The translations under genes were made by a program, and so were the position numbers. Below, in pieces: positions 34,232 through 43,833 of a stretch of 64,000 nt of DNA. The stretch's first letter is position 1, and the number at the start of each line of letters is the position of its first letter. This DNA comes from an uncultured Lachnospiraceae bacterium. GTDB taxonomy: Bacteria > Bacillota > Clostridia > Lachnospirales > Lachnospiraceae. Location: NCBI GenBank assembly GCA_947643615.1, contig CANRWO010000007.1, forward strand, positions 33,808 through 97,807, written 5' to 3'. The notes beneath the pieces were generated by a model, which was not told where the DNA came from, did not search any database, and saw only the letters and a list, made by a program, of their open reading frames with translations.

Positions 34232-35542
34232 TTATTCGCCCTCAGGCCGCTCACTTAAAGTGATCTCCAGCTCATAGGACAGATATTCGCCGTCTACCAG
34301 ACGCATGACAGTGACCGTTGCCGTATCCCCTGCCTTGTAATACTGCAGCACGCTTTTCAGGCTGTTATATGAAGTGATCTTCCTGTCGTCAAACTGCACA
34401 ATGATATCCTGCTTCCTTATGCCGGCGGCATGGGCTGCGGAGCCTTCCTCCACATCATAGACGAAAACGCCCTGGGGCATATGGTACATCTGGATTACCT
34501 GGTCCGTGATCTCCTGCATGACAATACCCATATAACCGGCCTCTTCCTCCGGAATCCTGTCTTTCATCAAATCCGCAATAATAGGACTTGCAGAACTGAT
34601 GGGAATGGCATAACCCATGCCTTCCACCCTGGTACCGGTAATCTTGTTGGAATTAATGCCGATTACCTCGCCCCTTATATTCAGCAGGGCGCCGCCCGAA
34701 TTTCCTTCATTGATCTCCGCGTTGGTCTGGATAAAGGTTCCCTGGGAACCGTCCTCCATGGTAATCACGCGGTCCAGGGCGCTTACAATGCCATCGGTCA
34801 CCGACTGGCCGATGCCAAGCGCGTTTCCGATAGCAATCACAGGCTCTCCCAGCTTTAAGCTCTCACTGTCACCCAGAGTGGCAACGGAGATGGCATCCCT
34901 GGTTTCCCCGCTGAGGCTGCCCAAAGGGACAGATATCACTGCAAGGTCCATATCTGCGTCCGCACCCTTGATCGAAGCCTGTGCGGTGGCGCCGTCGGTA
35001 AAAGTAACTTCCAGGGCATTCGCACCGCTTACCACATGGTTGTTCGTCACGATCAAAAGCTCTCTCCCGTTCTCCGCTACGATAATGCCGGATCCGCTGG
35101 ATGCGCCGGGTTTGCTGTAGGACTGCCCCCAGAAACTGTATTCCGTGCTGGTAAAGTTATTGACAATGGATACCATGGCAGGCATGACTTCCTCCACCAC
35201 ATCGGAGACATCGTCATGCACATAGGTAATATGGGTCGCCGCAGCCGGTCCGTTTACAGGCGTTGCCGTGGAATTGTCTTCCAGGTCAGACCGTACCTCC
35301 GGCATCTTGGCTTCGGCAAAATATTCCGTTCCCAGCTTTATACCATAGAATCCGGCTCCTGCACACAGGCCGAAGCAAAGGCCCAAACCTGCGCTGAAAG
35401 CTGCCTTGCGGAAACCTCCCATGGAACGTTTCGGTTTTTTCTCTTTTAACTGGGGTTGAGGGACTGCCGCCCGGGCGTTTTCCTCAAGCGCTTCCGCCGA
35501 GTAAGTTGTATGGTCAAAATAAGGACTGTCATTTTCATGCAT
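34232..35542 (-). CDS. HtrA/DegP-like membrane-anchored serine protease
   Basis: 436 residues. A cytoplasmic N-terminus of about 45 residues is followed by one membrane segment (KAAFSAGLGLCFGLCAGAGF) and an extracytoplasmic trypsin-like domain with the triad His in VTNNHVVSG, Asp in DMDLAVISV and Ser in NEGNSGGALLN. One PDZ domain follows (GVFVYDVEEGSAAHAAGIRKQDIIVQFDD). HtrA proteases degrade or refold misfolded exported proteins. AAGGAGG precedes ATG 35542. It is a single-gene unit bounded by terminators on both sides. Length and order match B. subtilis HtrA-type proteins. Confidence 0.94.
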   Translation of the reverse strand: MHENDSPYFDHTTYSAEALEENARAAVPQPQLKEKKPKRSMGGFRKAAFSAGLGLCFGLCAGAGFYGIKLGTEYFAEAKMPEVRSDLEDNSTATPVNGPAAATHITYVHDDVSDVVEEVMPAMVSIVNNFTSTEYSFWGQSYSKPGASSGSGIIVAENGRELLIVTNNHVVSGANALEVTFTDGATAQASIKGADADMDLAVISVPLGSLSGETRDAISVATLGDSESLKLGEPVIAIGNALGIGQSVTDGIVSALDRVITMEDGSQGTFIQTNAEINEGNSGGALLNIRGEVIGINSNKITGTRVEGMGYAIPISSASPIIADLMKDRIPEEEAGYMGIVMQEITDQVIQMYHMPQGVFVYDVEEGSAAHAAGIRKQDIIVQFDDRKITSYNSLKSVLQYYKAGDTATVTVMRLVDGEYLSYELEITLSERPEGE

Positions 35543-35628
35543 AAATGTTTACCTCCTTCTGTATTTCTATGAAGAGAGTATAATCCCGAATTGTGACGGA
35601 AATGTGTATTTCGTATGAAGTAGTTGTG

Positions 35629-35666
35629 AAAAAAACTGCCCAAAGCAAACAGATGCTTTCGGGCAG
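35629..35666 (-). terminator. Rho-independent terminator of glmS
   Basis: Minus strand CTGCCCGAAAGC (35655-35666) pairs with GCTTTGGGCAG (35636-35646) with one bulge, followed by seven T (35629-35635). Confidence 0.85.
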
Positions 35667-35684
35667 CTTTATAATCAGTTACAT

Positions 35685-37511
35685 TTATTCCACTGTGACA
35701 GACTTTGCCAGATTTCTCGGCTTATCCACATCACACCCTCTGCCCACAGCCACATAGTAGGCAAACAGCTGCAGCGGGATGATGGCCAGGGAATTGGCAA
35801 AATACGGGTTGCTCTCCGGAAGGTAAATCACATAATCGGATGCTTTTTCAATGGCTTTGTTCTCTTCACTGGTAACTGCCATCACAAAAGCGCCTCTTGC
35901 CTTTACCTCTACAATGTTGCTGATGGTCTTCTGGAACAGCGCCGGCTGGGTGGACAGGGCCACCACAAGGGTACCGTCTTCAATCAGGGATATGGTTCCG
36001 TGCTTTAGTTCCCCGGCGGCATAGGCCTCTGAATGGATATAGCTGATCTCCTTCAGCTTCAGGGATCCTTCCAGGGAGATTGCATAGTCGATTCCTCTGC
36101 CGATAAAGAAAATGTCCCTTGCCCCCAGGTATCGGTTTGCAAAATGCTGTATTTTCCCCTTCTGCCCCAGGAGCAGCTCAATCTGGTCCGGCAGGCACAG
36201 CAGGTCTCTCAGCAAATCCCCAAATGCCTTCCCATCCAGCAGTCCGCGGACTTTGGCAAATTTCATGGCAAGCATATACAAAGCCGTCAGCTGGGCGCTG
36301 TATGCCTTGGTGGTAGCCACCGCAATCTCAGGCCCTGCCCAGGTGTACAGGCAGGCATCGGCTTCTCTGGCAATGGAGCTGCCTACCACATTGACAATCC
36401 CCAATACTTTCTGGCCTCTCGCCTTGGATTCCCTCAAGGCGGCCAAAGTGTCCGCCGTCTCACCGGACTGGCTGATCACAATGATCATGTCCCCATCCCC
36501 AAGGATAGGGTCGCGATAACGGAATTCACTTGCTACGTCCACTTCTACAGGGATACGCGCCAATCCTTCCAGCACATACTTACCGGTTACACCGGCATGA
36601 TACGCGGAACCGCAGGCAACAATATGAATCTTCCTTACGGCCCTTAACTCCTCATCTGTCATATTCAGTTCTTCAATCACAATATCGTTCCCCTTGATCC
36701 TGGGGGAAATAGTATCCGTGATGGTCTTCGGCTGCTCATACATTTCTTTCAACATGAAATGTTCATATCCCGACTTCTCCGCCGCATCCGCATCCCAGTC
36801 GATATTGGTGGATTCCTTGGTAAGCTCCTCCTCATCCACGGAGTAGAAGCGAAGGCCGCCCTTTGTCAGCTCCGCCACTTCCTGGTTATCCAGATAGTAT
36901 ACAGTCCTGGTATATCTCAGGATAGCAGGGACATCGGAAGCAATAAAGCAGCCGTTCTCATTTTGCCCTACGATCAGGGGACTGTCCTTTCTCGCCGCAT
37001 ATATCACATCGGGATGGTCTGCGAACAGAATGCCCAGAGCATAAGAACCCTCCACACGATGCAGTACTTTGGTGATTGCCTCCAAAGGGTTTCCCTTGTA
37101 ATAATAGTCAATCAGATGCGCCAGCACCTCCGTATCCGTCTCGGACACAAAATGATATCCTTTATTCTGCATCTTTTTTCTCAATGGTATGTAATTTTCA
37201 ATAATACCATTGTGCACCACGGCTATAGTGCCCGCCGCATTCGTATGGGGATGGGCGTTCATATCGCTGGGGGCACCGTGTGTGGCCCATCTGGTATGCC
37301 CGATGCCGGAGCAGCCGGGCATGGTCTCACCGCCTCTTGTAAGGTTTTCCAATACCTTCAGCCGTCCGATGGCCTTCCTTGTCTGGATCGCCTCCCCATT
37401 AAATATCGCCATGCCTGCGGAATCATATCCGCGATATTCCAACTTCGACAACCCCTCCAAAATAATGGGCGCTGCCTGATCATTCCCGATATAACCTACA
37501 ATACCACACAT
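35685..37511 (-). CDS. glmS: Glutamine-fructose-6-phosphate aminotransferase (isomerising)
   Basis: 608 residues, the family length. The start is ATG 37511 because the mature enzyme must begin MCGIVGYIG with Cys2 as the glutaminase nucleophile; GGAG lies six bases ahead. The longer open frame to 37604 runs through the structured repeat. Residues 1-240 are the class II glutaminase, 280-608 two SIS domains (SQSGETADT, ends with NLAKSVTVE). It makes glucosamine-6-phosphate for peptidoglycan and surface glycans. I looked for the glmS ribozyme core upstream and did not find it; instead a dispersed repeat element lies there. Confidence 0.97.
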   Translation of the reverse strand: MCGIVGYIGNDQAAPIILEGLSKLEYRGYDSAGMAIFNGEAIQTRKAIGRLKVLENLTRGGETMPGCSGIGHTRWATHGAPSDMNAHPHTNAAGTIAVVHNGIIENYIPLRKKMQNKGYHFVSETDTEVLAHLIDYYYKGNPLEAITKVLHRVEGSYALGILFADHPDVIYAARKDSPLIVGQNENGCFIASDVPAILRYTRTVYYLDNQEVAELTKGGLRFYSVDEEELTKESTNIDWDADAAEKSGYEHFMLKEMYEQPKTITDTISPRIKGNDIVIEELNMTDEELRAVRKIHIVACGSAYHAGVTGKYVLEGLARIPVEVDVASEFRYRDPILGDGDMIIVISQSGETADTLAALRESKARGQKVLGIVNVVGSSIAREADACLYTWAGPEIAVATTKAYSAQLTALYMLAMKFAKVRGLLDGKAFGDLLRDLLCLPDQIELLLGQKGKIQHFANRYLGARDIFFIGRGIDYAISLEGSLKLKEISYIHSEAYAAGELKHGTISLIEDGTLVVALSTQPALFQKTISNIVEVKARGAFVMAVTSEENKAIEKASDYVIYLPESNPYFANSLAIIPLQLFAYYVAVGRGCDVDKPRNLAKSVTVE

Positions 37512-37524
37512 ATTAATCTCCATT

Positions 37525-37680
37525 CCGGAGCGTTTGCGCGACGGGGCGATGCAAACATCAAATTTGCGTCTGCCATCAAACAAATTTGTGACGCTCCGGC
37601 ACAAATTTGCGTGTGAAAAATCAGCACATCAGTGTGATTTTTTACACTATTCCCCCATGTCACAGCTTTGCTGCGGCTCA
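37525..37680 (-). repeat. Structured dispersed repeat element (copy 2), upstream of glmS
   Basis: Inverted repeats CAAATTTGTG/CACAAATTTG (37581-37590, 37600-37609) and GTGTGAAAAATCA/TGATTTTTTACAC (37611-37623, 37635-37647; one mismatch) with loop ATCA, then ACTATTCCCCCATGTCACAGC. Outer arms CCGGAGCGT/ACGCTCCGG (37525-37533, 37591-37599) and GCAAA/TTTGC (37551-37555, 37563-37567) allow alternative folds. Order and loop match copy 1 at 33905-34110. It begins 14 bases upstream of the glmS start and may form part of its leader. Confidence 0.65.
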
Positions 37681-37775
37681 TAATCCCACGGAGCCAAACT
37701 CCAATGAATAATATCCGCTTGGGAGGGCATACAATTTTCCCCCGCTCCCGGACTGCACTCTGGGCATTAGCGGTT

Positions 37776-38714
37776 TCACACTTTTTCCCAATATTCCCGG
37801 TTGGCAGTGATCTTCCATATCCACTTCCGGGAAAGCTTTTTATAGTTTTTTCCCAAAAGATAACCCACATATTTAAAACCACATTGTACACAAAATCCGG
37901 GAAACAAGTATAGCTTTTTCCTGTCTTTCAAATAAGTATATGTCTCTTTGACTAATTTTTTCCCCTCTGATTCCGAAGGAAAATCCGCAAAAATTTCCGG
38001 GTGGTCTGCCTGAGACACACCCAGATCAAAATTTCTTCGCAGCTGCTGCATATTGGTATAATTGTGGGAATGGAACACTCTGGCATCAGCCTCATAAGCA
38101 ATGCCATATCCCTCCTTCACCGCGCCTGCCGCGTATATCATATCTTCATTAAATATTGTATGGCGGATAAAGCCACCCAGCGCGTCGTAGATATCCCTCC
38201 TGTAAGCCGCACACACATTGGAACAGAAGAAAGTCTTCACCCCCAGCCTCTGTAAGTCCCCTCCGGTTTTAATACCGGATACCGGGGGGTAATTGAATTG
38301 CCTGGAGGCCTTCTCCGTCTCCTTGCACCCCGCCGCAGGAAGCTGCCTGGCGTAGGCCACAGCTACCTTCCCGTTCAAATGCCGGGTCAGCCTTTCCACC
38401 AGATGCCTGTCTGCGGGAAGGGCATCCTGGGTCATGGTAATAAATATATCCCCGTCAGAATGCAGCACTCCCTGGTGCCTTGTGCCGCCGTGGTCAAACT
38501 CCTGCTTGGAAATATGCCAGACCTCCACCTGAGGATATCTTTCCGCAAATTCCGTCCTGTCCGTAAGTTGCTCAAAATATTCCTTCTCCGTGTTCATGAG
38601 AATGACTTTCCCCAGTGGAACGGTCTGGCATCTCAGCTGATCCAACAGCGCAAACAACTCTCTGCCCGGCTTATACACCGGAATAATCACATCAACCTTC
38701 AAACCTGCTGCCAT
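37776..38714 (-). CDS. Glycosyltransferase family 2 (rhamnosyltransferase-like)
   Basis: 312 residues. VDVIIPVYKPGRELFALLDQL opens the GT-A fold, FDHGGTRHQGV near 75 is shared with RfbN-type rhamnosyltransferases, TQDALPADRHLVERL near 95 holds the DxD-like acidic residue and NEDMIYAAGAVKEGYGI near 195 the ED motif. The tail is basic and amphipathic, consistent with membrane association. It ends the leftward unit of LCP and priming transferase genes; no strong ribosome site is seen before ATG 38714, 7 bp after the LCP gene. dTDP-sugar genes at 57-61 kb make rhamnose or a related deoxysugar a reasonable donor. Confidence 0.8.
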   Translation of the reverse strand: MAAGLKVDVIIPVYKPGRELFALLDQLRCQTVPLGKVILMNTEKEYFEQLTDRTEFAERYPQVEVWHISKQEFDHGGTRHQGVLHSDGDIFITMTQDALPADRHLVERLTRHLNGKVAVAYARQLPAAGCKETEKASRQFNYPPVSGIKTGGDLQRLGVKTFFCSNVCAAYRRDIYDALGGFIRHTIFNEDMIYAAGAVKEGYGIAYEADARVFHSHNYTNMQQLRRNFDLGVSQADHPEIFADFPSESEGKKLVKETYTYLKDRKKLYLFPGFCVQCGFKYVGYLLGKNYKKLSRKWIWKITANREYWEKV

Positions 38715-38721
38715 AACACAA

Positions 38722-39825
38722 TCACTGTTTGTTAATGTATGCGGCAGTATCGGAAGCTATTTTCCGGCTATACTCGCGTACACTGTCCGTAACGGTATAG
38801 TCCTCATCGCTGAACAGGAACTGATGCAACCACACTACATTGGACTCCAGGTCCATGGGAATGACACTGCTTCCCTTGGCGCCGATATTGGCAACCGTAC
38901 GCATGCTCTCCTGAGGGAAACCGCCCTCATCCACAATTTCGTATTTAGTGATGGCACCTAAGAATTCCATGATCGTCTCGGTATCCACATTGGTATAAAT
39001 ATCATCAATGGCATTGTTAAATACTCTAGTCAAGGTAGCCAGGTCAGCCTGCTTCGCCTGATCCTCAATGGCCTGGATCACCTCTCTCTGGCGGGCGGTA
39101 CGCTTGAAGTCATCTCCCGCAGTATAACGGATACGGCAGTATGCGGTAGCCTGAAGGCCGTTCAGGAGCTGATAGCCTGCCGATGCCACAGGGATATAAT
39201 CACACTTCAGTGTCTCCGCTATACCGATCTGATAATTATTAATATGCTTTAACTCCTCTTCATCCACATCAATCCAAACGCCCCCGAGGCCGTCAATCAC
39301 TTCACTCAACCCTTTGTATCCTACCGTCACAAAATGTTCGATATCCATATCCAGGTTCATATTAAGCATCTTTACAGCCTGCTCGGCGCCGCCGAAAGAA
39401 TATGCAGCGTTACATTTCCTGTACTCGTCCGTACCGATATTCAGGTAAGAGTCACGGTATACGCTGACCAGCTTGATCTCCCCGGTATCCAGGTTAACGC
39501 TGGCAATCATAATACTGTCGCTGCGGCTGTTCTTATACAGCTGGCTGTCCGTCTCCGCATCCACTCCGAACAGGGCAATGTTCAGATACCCCTGCATTGT
39601 GCCGCCTTCCTCTTTCTGCTGCCGTACCTCCTCATGGATCTCCAGCTCCTTGGGATCCAGCACTGTCACTTTGGGGCCTTCGCTGGTCCTGTTCATAACC
39701 AGCCACAAAACTGCCATCATAATTATGATGATAAATATCTCCACCGCAAAAATAATTATCTTCCGTCTCTTTTTTGCCTCCTGCTGCTTTGCAGTCATTT
39801 TTCTGTTGTTCGCTTGTGTTGCCAT
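38722..39825 (-). CDS. LCP (LytR-CpsA-Psr) family cell-wall glycopolymer ligase
   Basis: 367 residues with a short basic cytoplasmic part, one membrane segment (KIIIFAVEIFIIIIMMAVLWLV cut at about residues 22-43) and an extracellular LCP domain: NIALFGVDAE, NSRSDSIMIASVNLDTGEIKLVSVYRDSYLNIG with the catalytic/phosphate-binding Arg and Asp residues, and YCRIRYTAGDDFKRTARQREVI. LCP enzymes transfer undecaprenyl-linked glycopolymers to peptidoglycan. AAGGAG precedes ATG 39825. The setting beside the priming transferase and GT genes marks the product as a wall-attached polysaccharide. Confidence 0.93.
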   Translation of the reverse strand: MATQANNRKMTAKQQEAKKRRKIIIFAVEIFIIIIMMAVLWLVMNRTSEGPKVTVLDPKELEIHEEVRQQKEEGGTMQGYLNIALFGVDAETDSQLYKNSRSDSIMIASVNLDTGEIKLVSVYRDSYLNIGTDEYRKCNAAYSFGGAEQAVKMLNMNLDMDIEHFVTVGYKGLSEVIDGLGGVWIDVDEEELKHINNYQIGIAETLKCDYIPVASAGYQLLNGLQATAYCRIRYTAGDDFKRTARQREVIQAIEDQAKQADLATLTRVFNNAIDDIYTNVDTETIMEFLGAITKYEIVDEGGFPQESMRTVANIGAKGSSVIPMDLESNVVWLHQFLFSDEDYTVTDSVREYSRKIASDTAAYINKQ

Positions 39826-39850
39826 AATACCTTCTCCTTAAATTTAATAG

Positions 39851-41257
39851 TTAATATGCATTTTTATTTATAAACCCTGTGAAAAAAGTCATGAAGATTA
39901 TTTTAATATCCATTCCCAGGGTCCAGTTCTCAATGTAATAAATATCATATTCAATTCGCTTCTTAATAGAGGTATCTCCGCGGAACCCGTTTACCTGCGC
40001 CCAACCCGTAAGTCCGGGCCGAACCTGATGCTTTACCATATACCTTGGGATCTCTTCCCGGAATTTTTCCACAAACAGCGGCCTCTCCGGCCTGGGGCCC
40101 ACCAGGCTCATATCCCCCTTCAGGATATTAAACAGCTGGGGAAGCTCATCCAGGCTGGTCCTGCGCAGGATCTTACCCGCCCTGGTGACACGGGGGTCAT
40201 CCTTCACCGTCCAGGCCTTCTTCTCATCCTTGGGGGACTGCTGTTCCATGCTGCGGAATTTATACATATGGAAAGATTTATTGTGGAGCCCGATCCTCTC
40301 CTGCTGGAAAATGATGGGCCCGGGGCCGGAACATTTCACTGCAATGGCGGCAATCAGCATAATGGGCGATGTGATAATGATCCCCACCAGGGAACCTACA
40401 ATATCGATGGCCCGCTTTATGATAATGTTACCGGTATTGCTCAAGGGCACATAACGGATATTGATGACCGGCAATCCCATCAAATCCTCCGTGTATGGCC
40501 TGCTGGGGATCATACTGTTATAATCCGGTATAAACTTTGTGTGCACACCCGATTTTTCACATACGTGGACTATCTCCTCCAGATTGTCATAATCCTTCAG
40601 CGGAAGTGTGATGGCAATCTCGTCCAACTTGTTCTCCGGCAGGATGATCTCAAGGTTCCCCAATGTCCCCAGGACCTTAACACCCTTGTAAAGCGTCCCC
40701 GCAGGCACATGGTCATCCAGGATGCCGCAGGCCACGTATCCCCATTGGGGGTTATCCTTCAGCCGGTCGATGTATTCTTCCGCAGCGCGGGAATAACCCA
40801 CCAGAAGCATATGCCTCAGGTTATATCCCTTACTGCGCATGGTCCGCAGGCTTTTGCGGAGCACAAGCCGCACCCAGGAGGTAATTCCCACATTGAAGAT
40901 ATAAAATAACGCCATTACGGAACGGGAGAAATTAATCTCCTTGATGATCATGTACAATATCAGGATCAGCACCACGATCCCAATGGTATTGGCTTTTACT
41001 ATGCCGTAAATCTCAAACCTGCGGCGCACCGTCCTTTTCGGCGCATATACGCTGCATGCATAATAGATCAGCATATATATTGGTACAATAAATACCAACA
41101 GCATGATATAATCGCTCAGGGGCAGCACCCCTACGCCGGGCCCGTCATGAAAGACATAAAATTTGACAATATAAGCCAATATCAGAGAAAACGCGGTAAT
41201 AACAGCGTCAATTAATACCAATATTCGATTGAATATTTTCTGATTGTCTTTAATCAT
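39851..41257 (-). CDS. Polyprenyl glycosylphosphotransferase (priming enzyme, WcaJ/WbaP type)
   Basis: 468 residues from ATG 41257 (GGGTG upstream; a GTG lies three codons earlier). Four N-terminal membrane helices, a central Rossmann domain (MLLVGYSRAAEEYID) and a C-terminal bacterial sugar transferase domain with a further membrane-dipping helix and the motifs QERIGLHNKSFHMYKFRSM, TRAGKILRRTSLDELPQLFNIL, GDMSLVGPRPERP and KHQVRPGLTGWAQVNG. It moves a hexose-1-phosphate from a nucleotide sugar to undecaprenyl phosphate, starting the repeat or adaptor unit. It leads the unit containing LCP and the rhamnosyltransferase-like gene. Confidence 0.93.
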   Translation of the reverse strand: MIKDNQKIFNRILVLIDAVITAFSLILAYIVKFYVFHDGPGVGVLPLSDYIMLLVFIVPIYMLIYYACSVYAPKRTVRRRFEIYGIVKANTIGIVVLILILYMIIKEINFSRSVMALFYIFNVGITSWVRLVLRKSLRTMRSKGYNLRHMLLVGYSRAAEEYIDRLKDNPQWGYVACGILDDHVPAGTLYKGVKVLGTLGNLEIILPENKLDEIAITLPLKDYDNLEEIVHVCEKSGVHTKFIPDYNSMIPSRPYTEDLMGLPVINIRYVPLSNTGNIIIKRAIDIVGSLVGIIITSPIMLIAAIAVKCSGPGPIIFQQERIGLHNKSFHMYKFRSMEQQSPKDEKKAWTVKDDPRVTRAGKILRRTSLDELPQLFNILKGDMSLVGPRPERPLFVEKFREEIPRYMVKHQVRPGLTGWAQVNGFRGDTSIKKRIEYDIYYIENWTLGMDIKIIFMTFFTGFINKNAY

Positions 41258-41328
41258 ACGCTTCACCCAAGCTACATGTTACAGTATTATTATAAAAAGA
41301 ACAACTTAGGAATTTATGAAGCTATTTC

Positions 41329-42306
41329 TTAAGATTTCTTAAGAAACCGAATCGCATTGGCGTATAACTGCCCCTGGATGGCCAAATAGTTACCCAGATT
41401 TGCCCACCGGAAACGGATCCTGCTGTTTCTTCCATCTTCCGAAAACAGTTTTCCAAATCCTGCTTTCAGGCCCTTCAAGTAAGATCCGCCCATCCCCTTT
41501 TTACAGAAAAAGAGAAATTTGACGAAAAAACCTGTCAACAAAAAAGGAAAATTCCATACCCACTGCAACAAGGGCATGTTCTTCCCAATCACATAAATAT
41601 TATTGGCCGCCGCCAGTTTCGCCTTAAATTCATTATATCTGGAGCCTGACGAAGCGCTGCCGTAATGGATTACCTCAGCCTTGGGTTCATAATAATTCCG
41701 ATAGCCGTGGATCCTTGCCCGGTAACCAATGTCCAGGTCTTCCAGATAGGCAAAATGAAGCTCGTCAAAAAAACCAATCTCCTGAAAGACCCGGCGTCTG
41801 TATATGGCAGCCCCGGCACATGCGGAAAAAACCTCCGCCGCCTTGTCGTATGCGCCTGCCGGCTGTCCTTTCCCCCTGGCGAAGGCCCAGCCAAAGACAC
41901 AGTAGCGGTCCCCTGCCCCATCCAAAAGTTCCGGCCTGTCCCACAGAAGCATCCTGGCGCTGACAGAAAAGGCTCCCCGCCGGCCATTTATGGCACGGTA
42001 AAGTTCTCCGATAAACCCTGCCCTCACTTTTGTGTCATTGTTCAGCAGGATGATATAGGGCGATTCCGACTCCCTGATCCCTACGTTTACAGCATGGCAA
42101 AACCCGGTATTTTCAGGCAGTGAAATAACCCTGACCTGGGGAAATTCCCGTTTGACCAGGGCAATGCTTCCGTCAGTGGAGCCGTTGTCCACCATTACGA
42201 CCTCATATTCCGGCGTCCCGTCCCCCTGTCCAAAAAGGGCCTGTAAGCACTCTCGCAAAAATTTTACACCGTTGTAATTCGGAATAACTACCGTTATCTC
42301 TCTCAT
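41329..42306 (-). CDS. Glycosyltransferase family 2
   Basis: 325 residues; ATG 42306 overlaps the stop of the upstream transferase as ATGA. ITVVIPNYNGVKFLRECLQAL, VDNGSTDGSIALV and LLNNDTKVRAG are the standard GT2 motifs; EDLDIGYRARIHGYRNYYEP carries the ED catalytic base. Related to WbbL-type rhamnosyltransferases. The C-terminal part has a hydrophobic stretch (WNFPFLLTGFFVKFLFF) that may attach to the membrane. Probably acts on the polymer initiated by the priming enzyme. Confidence 0.85.
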   Translation of the reverse strand: MREITVVIPNYNGVKFLRECLQALFGQGDGTPEYEVVMVDNGSTDGSIALVKREFPQVRVISLPENTGFCHAVNVGIRESESPYIILLNNDTKVRAGFIGELYRAINGRRGAFSVSARMLLWDRPELLDGAGDRYCVFGWAFARGKGQPAGAYDKAAEVFSACAGAAIYRRRVFQEIGFFDELHFAYLEDLDIGYRARIHGYRNYYEPKAEVIHYGSASSGSRYNEFKAKLAAANNIYVIGKNMPLLQWVWNFPFLLTGFFVKFLFFCKKGMGGSYLKGLKAGFGKLFSEDGRNSRIRFRWANLGNYLAIQGQLYANAIRFLKKS

Positions 42307-43715
42307 TGTGTCTCCCATGCGGCTTTATACCTATTGCGCCTGTTCTTCTTTAATAACATTCTGCGGCAGGGTAGGTACAAAAGCTTATATCCCCTCTGCC
42401 GGAACGCTTCCCCCAGCCGGATACTCAGCAACACATGATCCACGCCGCCGGGAAGAAGGGCGGCATTAAATACATTGGTTCCGGGAATTGGGGTATAGGC
42501 CACCCCCACTATCTCCTCAAAAAGCCCCCGAAGCTCCTCCCTTACCTCAATGTTCCTGATATCCAGCACTTCCGCCTCCTGCTGAAGGGAAGCTCTGTGG
42601 AGATACCCGCTATAAGTCCAGGGAAGTCCCCGGTAAAACACTTCTCCCGCCGGGGACATCCGGCCACCCGCCACTTTCCCGTTCCGTACCAGCGGGCCTC
42701 CTATTGCCGCCAGCTCAGGGCGCATTGCCAGAATATCCCCCCCGTACTCCAGCCGGTAGAACCCAAGATGCTCCGTGTCCACCGCTTTCGCCTTCCATCC
42801 CCTCCTGTCCGCAAATTCCTGTACCGCCCTTCTGCCCGCATCATACGCATAGAGCTTGCTTTGAGGGTTTTCTGCAGTGGAACCGGTGTGGCAGCGCCAG
42901 TGGTATAGAACCAAAGGCACATGGGCAATTTCATTTTCCTGCCCTTTTGCCAAAATCTCATATGCCCCTCGAAGTATCAGGTCAAAATCCTGTGCCCCGT
43001 CATATTCTTTGCGCAATCGAAGTTTTTGAATCAGTTCTCGCTTCATTACCATAAAATGACACACGTAATTATTTGATAATAATAAATCCTGATTAAACTT
43101 TTCCTTTATATTGGGGTCATAAAATTGCGTTCTGTCCTCATTGCATTTATCTTCATCCGAATATAGCACTTGCAATTCTATTCCGTTCTTTTTCTCCTGT
43201 TCAATCCTCAGCGCCATCTCATAAAGGGCGTTCTCCGCCAACAGGTCGTCATGATCCAAAAGGCCCACATAATCGCCAGATGCCAGAGCGATCCCCCGAT
43301 TTGTATTCTCTGCAATACCGCTGTTTGCCGGAAGATGACAGTACCGGATACGGGTATCCCCGCATCCCTCTGCCGCCGCCCTGATCCTGTCCGCCGCCCC
43401 CTCCTCCGTGGCATCTGCCAGAATCAACTCCCAATTGGGATAAGTCTGTTTTGTAACAGACGCTATCATTTCTTGCAAATACTGGCCGGGTGTACGGTAT
43501 GTGGGCACCACAATGCTGAAGCAAACACGGGAAAAACCCTTTGCCGCGTACTGCCTCTGCCTCTCCTTCTTCTCCTCCGAAAGGGCTTCCCACCGATAAG
43601 GTACCCGGCTGCGGCGGTCCATCCTTTCCCGTATGGCATTTACAGTCTTTCTAAGGCCATTCCTCCTGACATAATATACGGTCTTTTTCACATTGGCAAC
43701 ATGCAAAATGCTCAT
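42303..43715 (-). CDS. Glycosyltransferase family 2
   Basis: 470 residues from ATG 43715, preceded by GGAAGGAG. FSIVVPTYRTPGQYLQEMI, LADATEEG, NSGIAENTNRGIALASGDYVG and LLDHDDLL are the GT2 motifs; the substrate-binding YSDEDKC and W-R-CHTGST follow. The first 60 residues are a basic helical extension. The C-terminal 150 residues are not assigned. It is related in the N-terminal half to the transferase at 47030-49027. A hairpin lies between it and pgcA upstream, so it may start a unit or be attenuated. Confidence 0.83.
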   Translation of the reverse strand: MSILHVANVKKTVYYVRRNGLRKTVNAIRERMDRRSRVPYRWEALSEEKKERQRQYAAKGFSRVCFSIVVPTYRTPGQYLQEMIASVTKQTYPNWELILADATEEGAADRIRAAAEGCGDTRIRYCHLPANSGIAENTNRGIALASGDYVGLLDHDDLLAENALYEMALRIEQEKKNGIELQVLYSDEDKCNEDRTQFYDPNIKEKFNQDLLLSNNYVCHFMVMKRELIQKLRLRKEYDGAQDFDLILRGAYEILAKGQENEIAHVPLVLYHWRCHTGSTAENPQSKLYAYDAGRRAVQEFADRRGWKAKAVDTEHLGFYRLEYGGDILAMRPELAAIGGPLVRNGKVAGGRMSPAGEVFYRGLPWTYSGYLHRASLQQEAEVLDIRNIEVREELRGLFEEIVGVAYTPIPGTNVFNAALLPGGVDHVLLSIRLGEAFRQRGYKLLYLPCRRMLLKKNRRNRYKAAWETQ

Positions 43716-43752
43716 GAAAACTCCTTCCGGAAAACAGCTAATCACTCACTCC

Positions 43753-43791
43753 AAAAGTTCCCTACCGATTCCATGGGGAACCGGTAGGGAA
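43753..43791 (-). terminator. Hairpin terminator after phosphoglucomutase gene
   Basis: Minus strand TTCCCTACCG (43782-43791) pairs with CGGTAGGGAA (43758-43767), followed by ACTTTTGG. The T-run is short, so termination may be partial. Confidence 0.6.
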
Positions 43792-43833
43792 CCGCGTCTG
43801 TCTCTATAAAACCAACCTTTTTTACTTCCAGGG

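Noticed and set aside
35543..35628. Promoter of the HtrA gene
   Set aside because: A TATACT hexamer is present near 35578 on the minus strand but no -35 at an acceptable distance; not listed as a feature.
37512..37775. glmS ribozyme upstream of glmS
   Set aside because: The region is strongly structured, but I find neither the conserved core around AGCGCC-GRACU nor the GACGAGG block; the structure is the dispersed repeat.
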